This document shows, in pieces, positions 55,757 through 63,856 of a DNA stretch of 64,000 nucleotides. The position numbers were made by a program, and so were the translations under genes. Below the pieces are notes generated by a model that searched no databases, was not told where the DNA came from, and saw only the letters and a list, made by a program, of their open reading frames with translations. This DNA is from Hyphomonadaceae bacterium UBA5336. GTDB taxonomy: Bacteria; Pseudomonadota; Alphaproteobacteria; Caulobacterales; Hyphomonadaceae. The stretch is taken from the NCBI GenBank assembly GCA_002408125.1, contig DHQO01000002.1:115304-179303 (forward strand). The letters are read 5' to 3'. Each line of letters opens with the position of its first letter. Positions within the stretch are counted from its first letter, which is position 1.

Positions 55757-56977
55757 TCAGACGTTCTCCGTCTGCCTTGACTCATTCTCGGCCTGCCCTT
55801 CGGCGAACAGCATATTGAGTTCTTCATCGGAAGAGGCCCGGACAACCCGGTCGACCCAGCCGTGAAAGATCTGTCCGCCCGGCTCGTTCCGGCCGAAGAC
55901 AACCTTGTCGCGCACACCGCTGTTGAGATTTTTCTGTATGTCGTAGCAAACGGGATAATCTTCCTCGGCAAGAACCCGCACCAGGAAAGAGAACTGCTCT
56001 TCCGCAGCATCCCGTTCTTCCTGTCTCGTCAGTTCCCGCTCCGTGATGAACACATGCGTCGAATAGGAATTCTCGACACTGTCTCCCGGGAAAATCTGCG
56101 AGAACATCATCGCATCGCCGCGCCCGTCGATTGAGATCAGCGCAGCGTTCGGAAACATCGGCCAGACGCCTTTCAGCATCTTCTTCGTGTCCCACTCGGA
56201 CTCCGGTTTTTCCTCAAGTTTCAACAGGCTGGGATCAGGCGTGACGATCCGCTGGTGAGGCCCCCAATTGAAGCTTATGGCCCGGTTGGAGAACTTGTCC
56301 CCAAAGGTCTTCTTGTGCAGGACAGGCAGGTGGTAGAAATCCACATAGCCATCATAAGTGAGCTTCCAGTTCGCGCTCTCCAGACGCTTGCGGCCGAATA
56401 CATGCCAGGACTCAAATCCGAAAACACCCAACACATCGTCATAGCCGCTCAAAAACTGCTTGATGTTCAGCTGTGATGCGGGGTCCAGAACAGCCCACAC
56501 GAATCCGTTATGCTCGAATGTCGGCAGGTGCGTCAGCCCGAAGCAATCGCGATCAATCTCGCCGAACTCCTTCGCGGACGGAACGCCGATCAACTGGCCC
56601 GTATTGGCAAAGGTCCAGCCGTGATAGGGGCAGGTGAAGCGGTTTGCCTTGCCTTTACCGTCTTCGACAATCTGGGCGCCGCGATGGGTGCACATATTCA
56701 CGAAGGCCTGCGCTGTCCCGTCCTTGCGACGGGCGACCAGGACCGGGCGATTCATGAACTCCGCCGCGCGGTACATGCCAGGCTCGGCGATCTCGCTGGA
56801 CAAGGCGACCACGAGGGGAAGGCGGCCGAACACATTGCGGCATTCTGATGCCCACCGCTCCGGGTCGGTGTAGAACGACCCCGGGATTTCCAGGATATCA
56901 TTGCTCTGATCGGCAGTGTCGGCTTTGACGTGAGCAATGTTGTGACGTGTCATTTCCACGAGCAATTTATGATTCAT
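55757..56977 (-). CDS. Rieske non-heme iron oxygenase, alpha subunit
   Basis: A 406-residue ring-hydroxylating oxygenase large subunit. The start at ATG 56977 follows GGGGAGGCAGGC. Rieske centre C96/H98 and C116/H119 (CTHRG ... CPYHGW); mononuclear iron site D213, H216 and H221 (VDFYHLPVLH). The N- and C-terminal domains are full length. No beta subunit, ferredoxin or reductase gene is in the window, so electron partners must be elsewhere. Substrate could be aromatic or alicyclic. First gene of the long minus-strand run; divergent from the nitronate-monooxygenase-like gene. Confidence 0.92.
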   Translation of the reverse strand: MNHKLLVEMTRHNIAHVKADTADQSNDILEIPGSFYTDPERWASECRNVFGRLPLVVALSSEIAEPGMYRAAEFMNRPVLVARRKDGTAQAFVNMCTHRGAQIVEDGKGKANRFTCPYHGWTFANTGQLIGVPSAKEFGEIDRDCFGLTHLPTFEHNGFVWAVLDPASQLNIKQFLSGYDDVLGVFGFESWHVFGRKRLESANWKLTYDGYVDFYHLPVLHKKTFGDKFSNRAISFNWGPHQRIVTPDPSLLKLEEKPESEWDTKKMLKGVWPMFPNAALISIDGRGDAMMFSQIFPGDSVENSYSTHVFITERELTRQEERDAAEEQFSFLVRVLAEEDYPVCYDIQKNLNSGVRDKVVFGRNEPGGQIFHGWVDRVVRASSDEELNMLFAEGQAENESRQTENV

Positions 56978-57342
56978 GCCTGCCTCCCCGGTCTGTAGAT
57001 TTTCTCGAAACGGGCCGACGCAGTGCCAGCACTGCAACCGGGTGCGCCTGATAGCGGGGCGTGGCGAAGCCCGAGCCCATATTGATCGCGCACAGAACTG
57101 CTATTCCGGAATTTGCCATGTGAAGAGAAAAGCGCCTGGTTGACTTGAAGGCTATTGGCGATTGGGAAACCCAGCATTCGCGAAACGCTGTTTGTCATTA
57201 AGCCGCCCAAGGATGAGAAAGCTCTACATCGAGTTGCATTCCAGCGATTACTCAGGCGGGCCGGGCAAAGCGCACACCGCCAGCCAGGTCGCGAGGAAGC
57301 GCAGCCGCCAACCGGGGTGTGAGAATTCAGCGCGACTTGGAA
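56978..57342. other. Divergent promoter region
   Basis: 365 bases between the Rieske gene and the nitronate-monooxygenase-like gene. Both must be transcribed from here, but no copy of the TACCRRTCGGTA operator core and no strong -35/-10 pair could be picked out by eye. No convincing reading frame. Confidence 0.4.
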
Positions 57343-58344
57343 ATGACGAGGACGCCAACCAAACTAGAGACCACCGAGACAGGCGCGGGGCCCGCTCTGA
57401 AGGAGCGTCTTCACCGGCAAATGCGCCTGCCGGTTATTGTCGCGCCGATGTTCCTGGTCTCGACGCCTGAAATGGTCGTGGAAGCCTGCCGGACCGGGAT
57501 CACAGGCACCTATCTGGCTCCCAACGCGCGCAAAATTGAGGATTTCCATCACGGACTGGAAAAGATCGCACAGTCGGTGACGCCGCAATCTGCCCCCTGG
57601 GCCGTGAGCATGATCACCCACAAGACCTATGACCGGTTCGATGCCGAACTGGCGATGATCAGCCAGTATCGTCCGCCTGTCGTCATCTGCGCCCTGGGCA
57701 GCCCTGCCCGGGTGCAGCCCGAGGTCCACAACTATGGGGGCGCAGTCTTCTGCGATGTCGTCACGCCTGAACAGGGGCGCAAAGCGCTTGATGCCGGCGC
57801 AGACGGCCTGATCCTCATCTGCTCCGGGGCTGGAGGACATACCGGTACCTACAGTGCATTTGCCTTTGTCGAGGAAGTGCGGAGCTTTTTCGACGGTCCG
57901 CTCATCCTTGGGGGAGCGATCGGTTCTGCACGCGGCATCCGGGCGGCCATCGAACTTGGGGCAGATTTCGCCTATATGGGAACGCGCTTCCTCGCTTCGC
58001 GAGAGAGCATGGTTTCAGACGCCTACAGGGCGATGATCATACAGTCCGGTATGAGCGATATCATTACGTCCTCAGCGCCCACGGGTATCCTCGCAAGCTG
58101 GCTCAAGGCGAGCCTTTACGAAGCCGGTTTCACACCCGACAGCATCAAGGCAAAGGAGAAAATCGACTTCTCGACCCTGCGCGCGGAAACCAAGGCCTGG
58201 AAGACGATCTGGGGTGCCGGTCAGTCCGTCGGAAGAATTACCGCCATTGAAACCATGCCGGACATCGTTGACGCGCTGGTCCAGGACTATTTGCGCCTGA
58301 ATGAGGAGATGCCATCCAGACTGGACTGCTGGCCAAACCAGTGA
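57343..58344 (+). CDS. Nitronate monooxygenase-family flavoprotein
   Basis: A 333-residue FMN TIM-barrel protein of the 2-nitropropane dioxygenase family, read from ATG 57343 (an upstream GTG at 57319 is possible). Blocks: LPVIVAPMFLVSTPEMVVEA, GADGLILICSGAGGHTGTYS (FMN phosphate region) and GPLILGGAIGSARGIRAAIE, then LGADFAYMGTRFLAS. Family members include enoyl-reductase-like proteins in steroid clusters (IpdC) as well as nitronate oxidases, so the reaction is not fixed. Followed by a convergent LysR gene. Confidence 0.85.
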   Translation: MTRTPTKLETTETGAGPALKERLHRQMRLPVIVAPMFLVSTPEMVVEACRTGITGTYLAPNARKIEDFHHGLEKIAQSVTPQSAPWAVSMITHKTYDRFDAELAMISQYRPPVVICALGSPARVQPEVHNYGGAVFCDVVTPEQGRKALDAGADGLILICSGAGGHTGTYSAFAFVEEVRSFFDGPLILGGAIGSARGIRAAIELGADFAYMGTRFLASRESMVSDAYRAMIIQSGMSDIITSSAPTGILASWLKASLYEAGFTPDSIKAKEKIDFSTLRAETKAWKTIWGAGQSVGRITAIETMPDIVDALVQDYLRLNEEMPSRLDCWPNQ

Positions 58345-58352
58345 GGCGGCTT

Positions 58353-59300
58353 CTATCGCGACACGGATACCTTTTTCTGAACCGCGCCAGGATCCTTGCT
58401 CAAGAGAAACTCAACGAGATGTGACGCAGCCGCTGACAGTTTCGTCATATCGCGCACGCACAGTGTCAGGTGGCGGGTTGCCCATTCATGATCAATCGGG
58501 CGAACGACGAGGCCGCTATCGGCCGGAATGGCCGGCACCGCGGTTGCCGGTAAAATGGTAACCCCCAGATGACTGGCAACCATGTTCCTGGCGGCTTCGA
58601 AACTGGTGACATGCATCCGAACCTGCAACTCCTTGCCAAGCTCGGTCGCTTTTCCGCGATACATGGTGAGCAGCGCACTGTCGCGCTGCATGGCGATGAA
58701 GGGGTAGGCCAGCAATTCTCCGAATTCCAGAGCCTTCCGGTCTTGCAGCTCATGGCCGATCGGCAGGACGGCCACGAGGTGGTCGATCGCCCAGGGGAAG
58801 CATTCCAGGCCCCGGCTGTCGGTCGTGCCGGAAATCAGGCCGACATCGCAAGCTCCGACCTGGACGGAGTGGACGATCGACGGACTGGTTACCTCTTCCA
58901 GCTCGACATTAATTTCAGGATATTGTTGAGAAAATTCCAGAATCCGCTTCGGCAACGGACCCGAAATGGCCGTCATATGGCTCTGTAGCCGAACCACACC
59001 GATATCGCCCTTCCCTACCGCCCGCATTTCCGTGGCAATCTGGTCCAGGAGATCAAACAGGGAGCGAATCCGCGGCAGAATTCTGAGCGTCCCAGCAGTT
59101 GGCTGAACTCCGCGATCATGCCGGTAGAACAGTTCCATCTGGAACCTGGCTTCCAGGGTCGTGATGCGCTTGCTGAGCGCCGAAACGGCGATGTTCTCTC
59201 GCGCAGCCGCCTTCCCGAGGTTTTCCTCTTCGCAAGCTGCAACGAGCAACCGCAGCGTCGTCAGGTCAATGCCATTCCACGAGATATGTGACTGAGCCAC
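58353..59300 (-). CDS. LysR-family transcriptional regulator
   Basis: A 315-residue LysR-type regulator: N-terminal helix-turn-helix TLRLLVAACEEENLGKAAAR, ENIAVSALSKRITTLEARF, then a periplasmic-binding-protein-like effector domain (DIGVVRLQSHMTAISGPLP, GACDVGLISGTTD, GVTILPATAVPAI). Likely controls nearby catabolic genes, with the 29-bp dyad at 59850 a candidate site. Two very short overlapping reading frames precede it on the same strand. Confidence 0.93.
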   Translation of the reverse strand: MAQSHISWNGIDLTTLRLLVAACEEENLGKAAARENIAVSALSKRITTLEARFQMELFYRHDRGVQPTAGTLRILPRIRSLFDLLDQIATEMRAVGKGDIGVVRLQSHMTAISGPLPKRILEFSQQYPEINVELEEVTSPSIVHSVQVGACDVGLISGTTDSRGLECFPWAIDHLVAVLPIGHELQDRKALEFGELLAYPFIAMQRDSALLTMYRGKATELGKELQVRMHVTSFEAARNMVASHLGVTILPATAVPAIPADSGLVVRPIDHEWATRHLTLCVRDMTKLSAAASHLVEFLLSKDPGAVQKKVSVSR

Positions 59301-59315
59301 ACTGAATCACCGCAG

Positions 59316-59363
59316 CTATTTCAGGATATCGGCTTCGCCGCGAAACAGGAAATTGTCTGTCAT
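59316..59363 (-). other. 15-codon reading frame upstream of lysR
   Basis: MTDNFLFRGEADILK, starting at ATG 59363 that overlaps the stop of the 13-codon frame above it (ATGA), and ending 15 bases before the LysR start. It is either a leader peptide or the N-terminal stump of a deleted enzyme gene. Confidence 0.35.
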
Positions 59364-59401
59364 CGGGACACAAGGTCGTCCGGGCGCTTCAACTCACTCA
59401 T
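59360..59401 (-). other. 13-codon reading frame with a strong ribosome-binding site
   Basis: MSELKRPDDLVSR, preceded by AAAGGGAGGTTTTTGC, one of the best Shine-Dalgarno sequences in the island. The strong site on so short a frame suggests a truncated gene or a regulatory leader peptide for the LysR transcript. Confidence 0.4.
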
Positions 59402-59538
59402 GCAAAAACCTCCCTTTGAATTCTTTCGGTGTATGGATCCTGAGGTGAGCGGTGTGGTGCTCGCCGATCTGACCTGAACACGCCACGCACACATCGTGTT
59501 GGCTTGCAGGCCCTGAATTCCATTCTTTGAAAGCTTAC

Positions 59539-59556
59539 TACCCGACCGGTCGGTAA
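59539..59556 (+). promoter_or_regulatory. Operator site D
   Basis: TACCCGACCGGTCGGTAA holds a perfect 12-bp palindrome CCGACCGGTCGG (59542-59553) and the core GACCGGTCGGTA, 10 of 12 bases shared with site C; the flank GGTAAGTTT is shared with site B. It lies between the short frames upstream of lysR (minus) and the CoA-transferase gene (plus, 330 bases away), so it could serve either direction. Confidence 0.6.
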
Positions 59557-59849
59557 GTTTCAAGTGAATTGGTGTTCTGGAGGTGACAATAGGCCTCGCC
59601 TTACCTTTGGACTGGCGTGCTGGAGCATCGGCTTAATGCGTTTGCGGAACGGGATCGCGAAACGATGCCCAAGAGAATCAAACGCTTGCTGGAGAACCAT
59701 TTCCAGCCATTCGTTGCGCGGAAGGCAATTCAATCTGCTTCGGGAAATACAGGGTCCACATCAAAACGGCCAGGCACGTCAAAAGCCTGTTGATGCCGGG
59801 CGCATTCTCGAAGTCTGGCTTCGTCAAATACGAATTGTCGCCTTGCTAG
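59557..59849. other. Gene-free leader before the CoA-transferase
   Basis: About 290 bases after operator D with no recognisable gene. Open frames here run out of register into the CoA-transferase and look non-coding. Together with 59402-59538 it forms a 480-base gap that may be an untranslated leader or the scar of deleted genes. Confidence 0.4.
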
Positions 59850-59878
59850 CCTCATGTTGGACTTCTGCCAACATGAGG
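59850..59878 (+). promoter_or_regulatory. Perfect 11-bp dyad overlapping the CoA-transferase ribosome-binding site
   Basis: CCTCATGTTGG (59850-59860) and CCAACATGAGG (59868-59878) with a 7-nt loop. The only Shine-Dalgarno-like GAGG (59875-59878) of the ATG at 59886 is inside the right arm, so the hairpin would hide it in mRNA. As DNA, the dyad also fits a LysR-type site (T-N11-A pattern). Confidence 0.6.
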
Positions 59879-59885
59879 TCTTTGA

Positions 59886-61109
59886 ATGTCCGTAAACAGA
59901 TCGCTACTCTCCAATTTGCGAGTACTCGAGGTCGGCAACTATGTAGCAGCCCCCTTTTGCACGCGCTTGCTGGCAGACCTCGGCGCTGAGGTTATCAAGA
60001 TCGAACCCTTGTCCGGCGACCCGGTCCGCAAGTGGGGCGAACAGATTGACGGACGGTCGCTCTGGTGGTCGCTCCACGGGCGCAACAAGAAAAGCGTGGC
60101 CCTCAATCTCAAGGCTGCAAAGGCCACCGACCTGGTTCTGGACCTGGTCAGGCAATGCGATGTTTTCGTTGAAAATCTCAGGCCGGGGCAACTGGCCCGG
60201 CTCGGATTGCCCGATGAGCTTCTGAAACAGGCTCAGCCGAAGATCGTGATCGCCCATATTTCCGGATACGGACAATCAGGCCCCGGGCGCGATCGTGCCG
60301 CGTTCGGACTTATCGGAGAGGCGGTTGGCGGGCTGCGATACCTGACCAATCATCCCCCTGGCGAAACCGATCTGCCGCCCGTTCGCACAGGCGTGAGCAT
60401 CGGCGACTCTGTCGCCGGTCTGTATACCGCCTTCGGCATCATGGCCGCACTGTGGAACCGCGATCACGACGGAGAGGGCCGCGAAGGCTGCACAGTCGAT
60501 GTGGCACTCAGCGAAAGCGTCCTGTCCCTGATGGAGGGGCTCCTTCCGGAATATGGCAAGCTGGGCAAGATCAAACAACCGACCGGCGGAGGCATTGCCA
60601 CGGCGGCGCCCAGCAATGCGTACCCCACACGCGACAAGTCCTGGGTGCTGATCGGAGCAAACTCGGACCCGCTCTTCGTAAAGCTTGCATCCTTGATGGA
60701 GCGTTACGACCTGCTGCAGAGCCCCGACTATGCAGACAATGTCTCCAGAGTGAGGAATGCCAAGGTCCTGGATGCCGAAATCGCCAAGTGGACCTTCCAG
60801 TATGACGCCGAGGACTTGCTGGACAAGCTGAGCGCGGCCGACATCCCCTCCTCCAAGGCCTACACCGCAGCGGACTGCGCTGCAGACGAACAGTATCGAT
60901 ACCGGAAGATGGTCCGAGAAGTGTTCGACCCGGCCTTCGGGGAAAACATCCTGCACGCAGGTGTCGTGCCCCATATTCCGGAAATGCCGGGAACCGTGCG
61001 CTGGGCCGGCGTGGAAGTGGGCCGCCACACCAGCGATATCCTGACCGGACTCCTCGGCAAATCGCCCGAAGACATTTCCACCCTGCGGGAAGAGGGAGTG
61101 GTCGGATGA
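59886..61109 (+). CDS. CaiB/BaiF (class III) CoA-transferase
   Basis: A 407-residue family III CoA-transferase. N-terminus LRVLEVGNYVAAPFCTRLLA with DLGAEVIKIEPLSGDPVR, WSLHGRNKKSVALNLKAAKA, and the catalytic Asp probably D174 in VSIGDSVAGLYTAFG. Normal length, domain-swapped fold expected. The stop overlaps the start of the HMG-CoA-lyase-like gene by 4 bases, which suggests that the CoA ester it makes is the lyase substrate, as in citramalate/itaconate and related pathways. Confidence 0.92.
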   Translation: MSVNRSLLSNLRVLEVGNYVAAPFCTRLLADLGAEVIKIEPLSGDPVRKWGEQIDGRSLWWSLHGRNKKSVALNLKAAKATDLVLDLVRQCDVFVENLRPGQLARLGLPDELLKQAQPKIVIAHISGYGQSGPGRDRAAFGLIGEAVGGLRYLTNHPPGETDLPPVRTGVSIGDSVAGLYTAFGIMAALWNRDHDGEGREGCTVDVALSESVLSLMEGLLPEYGKLGKIKQPTGGGIATAAPSNAYPTRDKSWVLIGANSDPLFVKLASLMERYDLLQSPDYADNVSRVRNAKVLDAEIAKWTFQYDAEDLLDKLSAADIPSSKAYTAADCAADEQYRYRKMVREVFDPAFGENILHAGVVPHIPEMPGTVRWAGVEVGRHTSDILTGLLGKSPEDISTLREEGVVG

Positions 61110-62020
61110 GTAAGGTGCAACTGGTTGAGGTCGGCCCGCGCGACGGGTTCCAGTCCGTGGGCCCGTTCATACCCACCCAGGGCAAGATCGAGATCGTCCG
61201 GAAACTCTACCAGGCCGGCATACGGCGCATGGAGGTCACATCCTTCGTGAGCCAGGCCGCCCTCCCGCAAATGTCGGATGCCGCAGCGGTCTTGCGGGCC
61301 ACGGAAGCACTGCCCGGCCTGGACGCCCAGGTGCTCGTGCCGAATGCCCGCTACGGCATCAAGGCATTTGAAGCCGGCGCCCGGCATCTGAGTTTTGTCG
61401 TCTCTGCAAGCGAAGCTCACAATCAGCGGAATGTGAAACGCTCGCCCGCGGAATCTGTTGCCGAGTATGCTCGCCTCGTGGAGGACGCACCCGCTGACGC
61501 ACGCTTCAGATTCAATATCGCAACGTCTTTTGACTGCCCGTTTTCCGGGGCTGTGGACCCCGGTCTCGTCCTGAAACTGGCGGCAGATGCGCTGGACATC
61601 TCACCAGGCGCCGAGCTTGCGCTCTGCGATACAACCGGGCGGGCCACGCCCGCAAATGTGCAGCATGTCATGGAACAGCTGAGCGTGATGACCGGCCGGC
61701 CTGACAAGATCGCATTCCATGGTCACGACACTTACGGGCTTGGCGCGGCCAATGCCTTGGCGGCCCACAAGGCTGGTGTGCGCATTTTCGACGCCAGTAT
61801 CGCAGGGTTGGGCGGCTGCCCGTTTGCGCCGGGCGCAACCGGCAATTCGGCCACGGAAGATCTGGCCTGGATGTTCGAAGGCATGGGCGTTCTGTCAGAT
61901 GTCAGGATAGATGCGCTCGTCAGACTGGCTACGGAAGTCTGCAAACTGCCGGGTTCACTTACAGGCGGAAGGGTGCGCGCGGCCGAGCTGGCACGTGCAG
62001 CACTCGCAACAGAACAATGA
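61106..62020 (+). CDS. Hydroxymethylglutaryl-CoA lyase-family enzyme
   Basis: A 304-residue TIM-barrel lyase cleaving 3-hydroxy-3-methylglutaryl-CoA or a related 3-hydroxy-acyl-CoA to acetyl-CoA plus a ketoacid or ketone. Catalytic R12/D13 in VGPRDGFQS, metal ligands H205/H207 in AFHGHDTYG, and the lid loop GLGGCPFAPGATGNSATEDL with C238. All active-site residues of the family are present. Coupled to the CoA-transferase before it and overlapping the next frame. Confidence 0.92.
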   Translation: MSKVQLVEVGPRDGFQSVGPFIPTQGKIEIVRKLYQAGIRRMEVTSFVSQAALPQMSDAAAVLRATEALPGLDAQVLVPNARYGIKAFEAGARHLSFVVSASEAHNQRNVKRSPAESVAEYARLVEDAPADARFRFNIATSFDCPFSGAVDPGLVLKLAADALDISPGAELALCDTTGRATPANVQHVMEQLSVMTGRPDKIAFHGHDTYGLGAANALAAHKAGVRIFDASIAGLGGCPFAPGATGNSATEDLAWMFEGMGVLSDVRIDALVRLATEVCKLPGSLTGGRVRAAELARAALATEQ

Positions 62021-62049
62021 TGGGCGATCAGAATGCCCGGGGAGGTACC

Positions 62050-63216
62050 GTGAAACAGGTAGAGTATACACGACAGCCTTATCTCGTCGTCTACCGCGAA
62101 CCCGAAGTCGCGGGCCGGCAGGACATTTATGGTTCATTCGGAGGCCACATCGCCGTTCAGGCCCAGCTCATGCGCAGCAATGAGCCCAGCGATACAGTTA
62201 TCATCACGACGCATCAGATCGGCTCTCAGGCCTATCTGCCCATTTTCTCAGGCTTGGCGAAAGCCGGCCACCATGTCATCAGCGCGGCCAACCGTTATAC
62301 CAGCGGGGATTTTGCCCTGCAGACGGAAAATGTGCTGCTGGACCTTGGCGCCTGTGTTCGCGATGCAAAAGAGCGGCTGGGCTACAGGAAAGTCGTTCTG
62401 GCCGGCTGGAGCGGCGGAGGCAGCCTGATCGCCGGGTATCAGGCCGAGGCAGAAGACAAGCGCATCACGACCAATGCTGCAGGCGAGTATAATGCGCTCG
62501 CCGACACCGAGCTTGTTCCGGCAGATGCCGTCATGCTGCTCGCCCCCCATCGCAGCCGTCACCATCTGCTCACGGACTTCATCGATCCGGCGATCATCGA
62601 CGAGAACAATCCCTATCTCAGAGATCCGGAGCTGGATCTCTTCCCCCCCTCCGGAGACCGCGCGCTTCCGTTTGACCGCGAATGGTTGTCAAAATACAGG
62701 GCCGCTCAGCTGGCCCGGAACCGGCGCATCACCCGGTGGGTAAAGTCGCAACTTGCCGAGCTTGCCGAGAGGGGCGATCCCACCGCCGAGCGGGCCTTTA
62801 TTGTCCACGGAACTATGGCGGATCCGCGCTGGATCGACACGAGCATAGATCCCAATGAGCGTCCTGTCGGATCGTATATCGGCCACCCGAAGATCGCGAA
62901 TAACAGCCTTGCAGCTCTGGCGCGCTACTCCTCTCTGCGCAGTTGGCTCTCTCAATGGAGCTATGACGCAGCCCAGGTCGATGCCGTAGACGCCGCGTCG
63001 CGCATCTCAAGCCCTGTCCTGGTTGTGGTGAACGACGCAGACGATGCCTGCCCGACCACTCACACTAACGCGATCTTCGAAGCGATCACCCATGAGGACA
63101 GGGAGAAGCACCACATCTCCGGGGCCAATCACTACTATTCGGGCAAGGATCAGAAACCCCAGCTCCAGGAGGCGCTGAGCATCATCACCGACTGGATCGG
63201 CAAAACCATTGATTGA
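62050..63216 (+). CDS. Alpha/beta hydrolase
   Basis: A 388-residue alpha/beta-fold hydrolase. The start at GTG 62050 is preferred for GGGGAGG four bases upstream; ATG 62017 overlapping the lyase stop would add 11 residues. The nucleophile elbow is AGWSGGGS with S121; the Asp is likely in VVNDADDACP and the His in SGANHYYSG. An unusually long lid segment (about residues 150-260) lies between the nucleophile and the acid. Could be an esterase, thioesterase or C-C bond hydrolase. Confidence 0.85.
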   Translation: MKQVEYTRQPYLVVYREPEVAGRQDIYGSFGGHIAVQAQLMRSNEPSDTVIITTHQIGSQAYLPIFSGLAKAGHHVISAANRYTSGDFALQTENVLLDLGACVRDAKERLGYRKVVLAGWSGGGSLIAGYQAEAEDKRITTNAAGEYNALADTELVPADAVMLLAPHRSRHHLLTDFIDPAIIDENNPYLRDPELDLFPPSGDRALPFDREWLSKYRAAQLARNRRITRWVKSQLAELAERGDPTAERAFIVHGTMADPRWIDTSIDPNERPVGSYIGHPKIANNSLAALARYSSLRSWLSQWSYDAAQVDAVDAASRISSPVLVVVNDADDACPTTHTNAIFEAITHEDREKHHISGANHYYSGKDQKPQLQEALSIITDWIGKTID

Positions 63217-63242
63217 AGATCAGAGCATTTAGGAGGAACACC

Positions 63243-63776
63243 GTGATCCATCACCTCGCCATTGCATCGAGCGACGTCGCCAGGTCCCACAAGTTCTACA
63301 CCGAGGCCATGGGCTTCGAGCTTGTCAAAGTAGTCAAGCGACTGGCTCTTGGCGGCGAAACCGCAGGCTGGACCAAGCATATTTTCTACAACACCGGCGG
63401 CGGAAGCCTCTTTGCGATATGGGACCTTCGGCATCTGAGCGAGCTGAAAGGCAAGGACTGGTCTGCGTCCTGGTCGTCCGGGCTCGGCCTGCCGACCTGG
63501 ATCAATCATGTCGCCTTCGAGGTCGAGAATGAGGAAGAGCTTCTGCGGAAGCGCCAGACATGGCTCGATTTCGGGCTGCGCGTCACGCAGGTCAACCATG
63601 ACTTCATCGAGTCGATCTACACGCTCGACCCCGACAAGAATCTTGTCGAGTTCACGGTCAGGCATGGCGAACTGACTGACGCCGACAAGGAAGAGGCGCA
63701 AAGGCTCCTGCTCGACGACAGCCCGGCGACGATCGCTGAATATCCGGCTGAACTCTACGAGCCCGAAAAGGTCTGA
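63243..63776 (+). CDS. VOC-superfamily protein
   Basis: A 177-residue vicinal oxygen chelate protein from GTG 63243, fixed by AGGAGG six bases before. IHHLAIASSDVARSHKFYTE, WINHVAFEVENEEELLRKRQ and DPDKNLVEFTVRHG carry the His/His/Glu metal-ligand pattern of glyoxalases and extradiol-type dioxygenases, followed by a 35-residue acidic tail. A ring-cleaving or isomerising step is possible. Follows the hydrolase by 26 bases. Confidence 0.85.
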   Translation: MIHHLAIASSDVARSHKFYTEAMGFELVKVVKRLALGGETAGWTKHIFYNTGGGSLFAIWDLRHLSELKGKDWSASWSSGLGLPTWINHVAFEVENEEELLRKRQTWLDFGLRVTQVNHDFIESIYTLDPDKNLVEFTVRHGELTDADKEEAQRLLLDDSPATIAEYPAELYEPEKV

Positions 63777-63856
63777 CGCCGGTCGTCTCCGTCACGAAAA
63801 ACACTGCCGCGTGGCCCCATGCCAACATTCTGAATCGCAAAACAAGGCCGTCAAAA

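Noticed and set aside
55757..56977. KshA (3-ketosteroid 9-alpha-hydroxylase)
   Set aside because: The Rieske block CPYHGWTFANTG and the full-length ring-hydroxylating alpha-subunit layout differ from KshA, so a standard steroid-ring pathway cannot be claimed.
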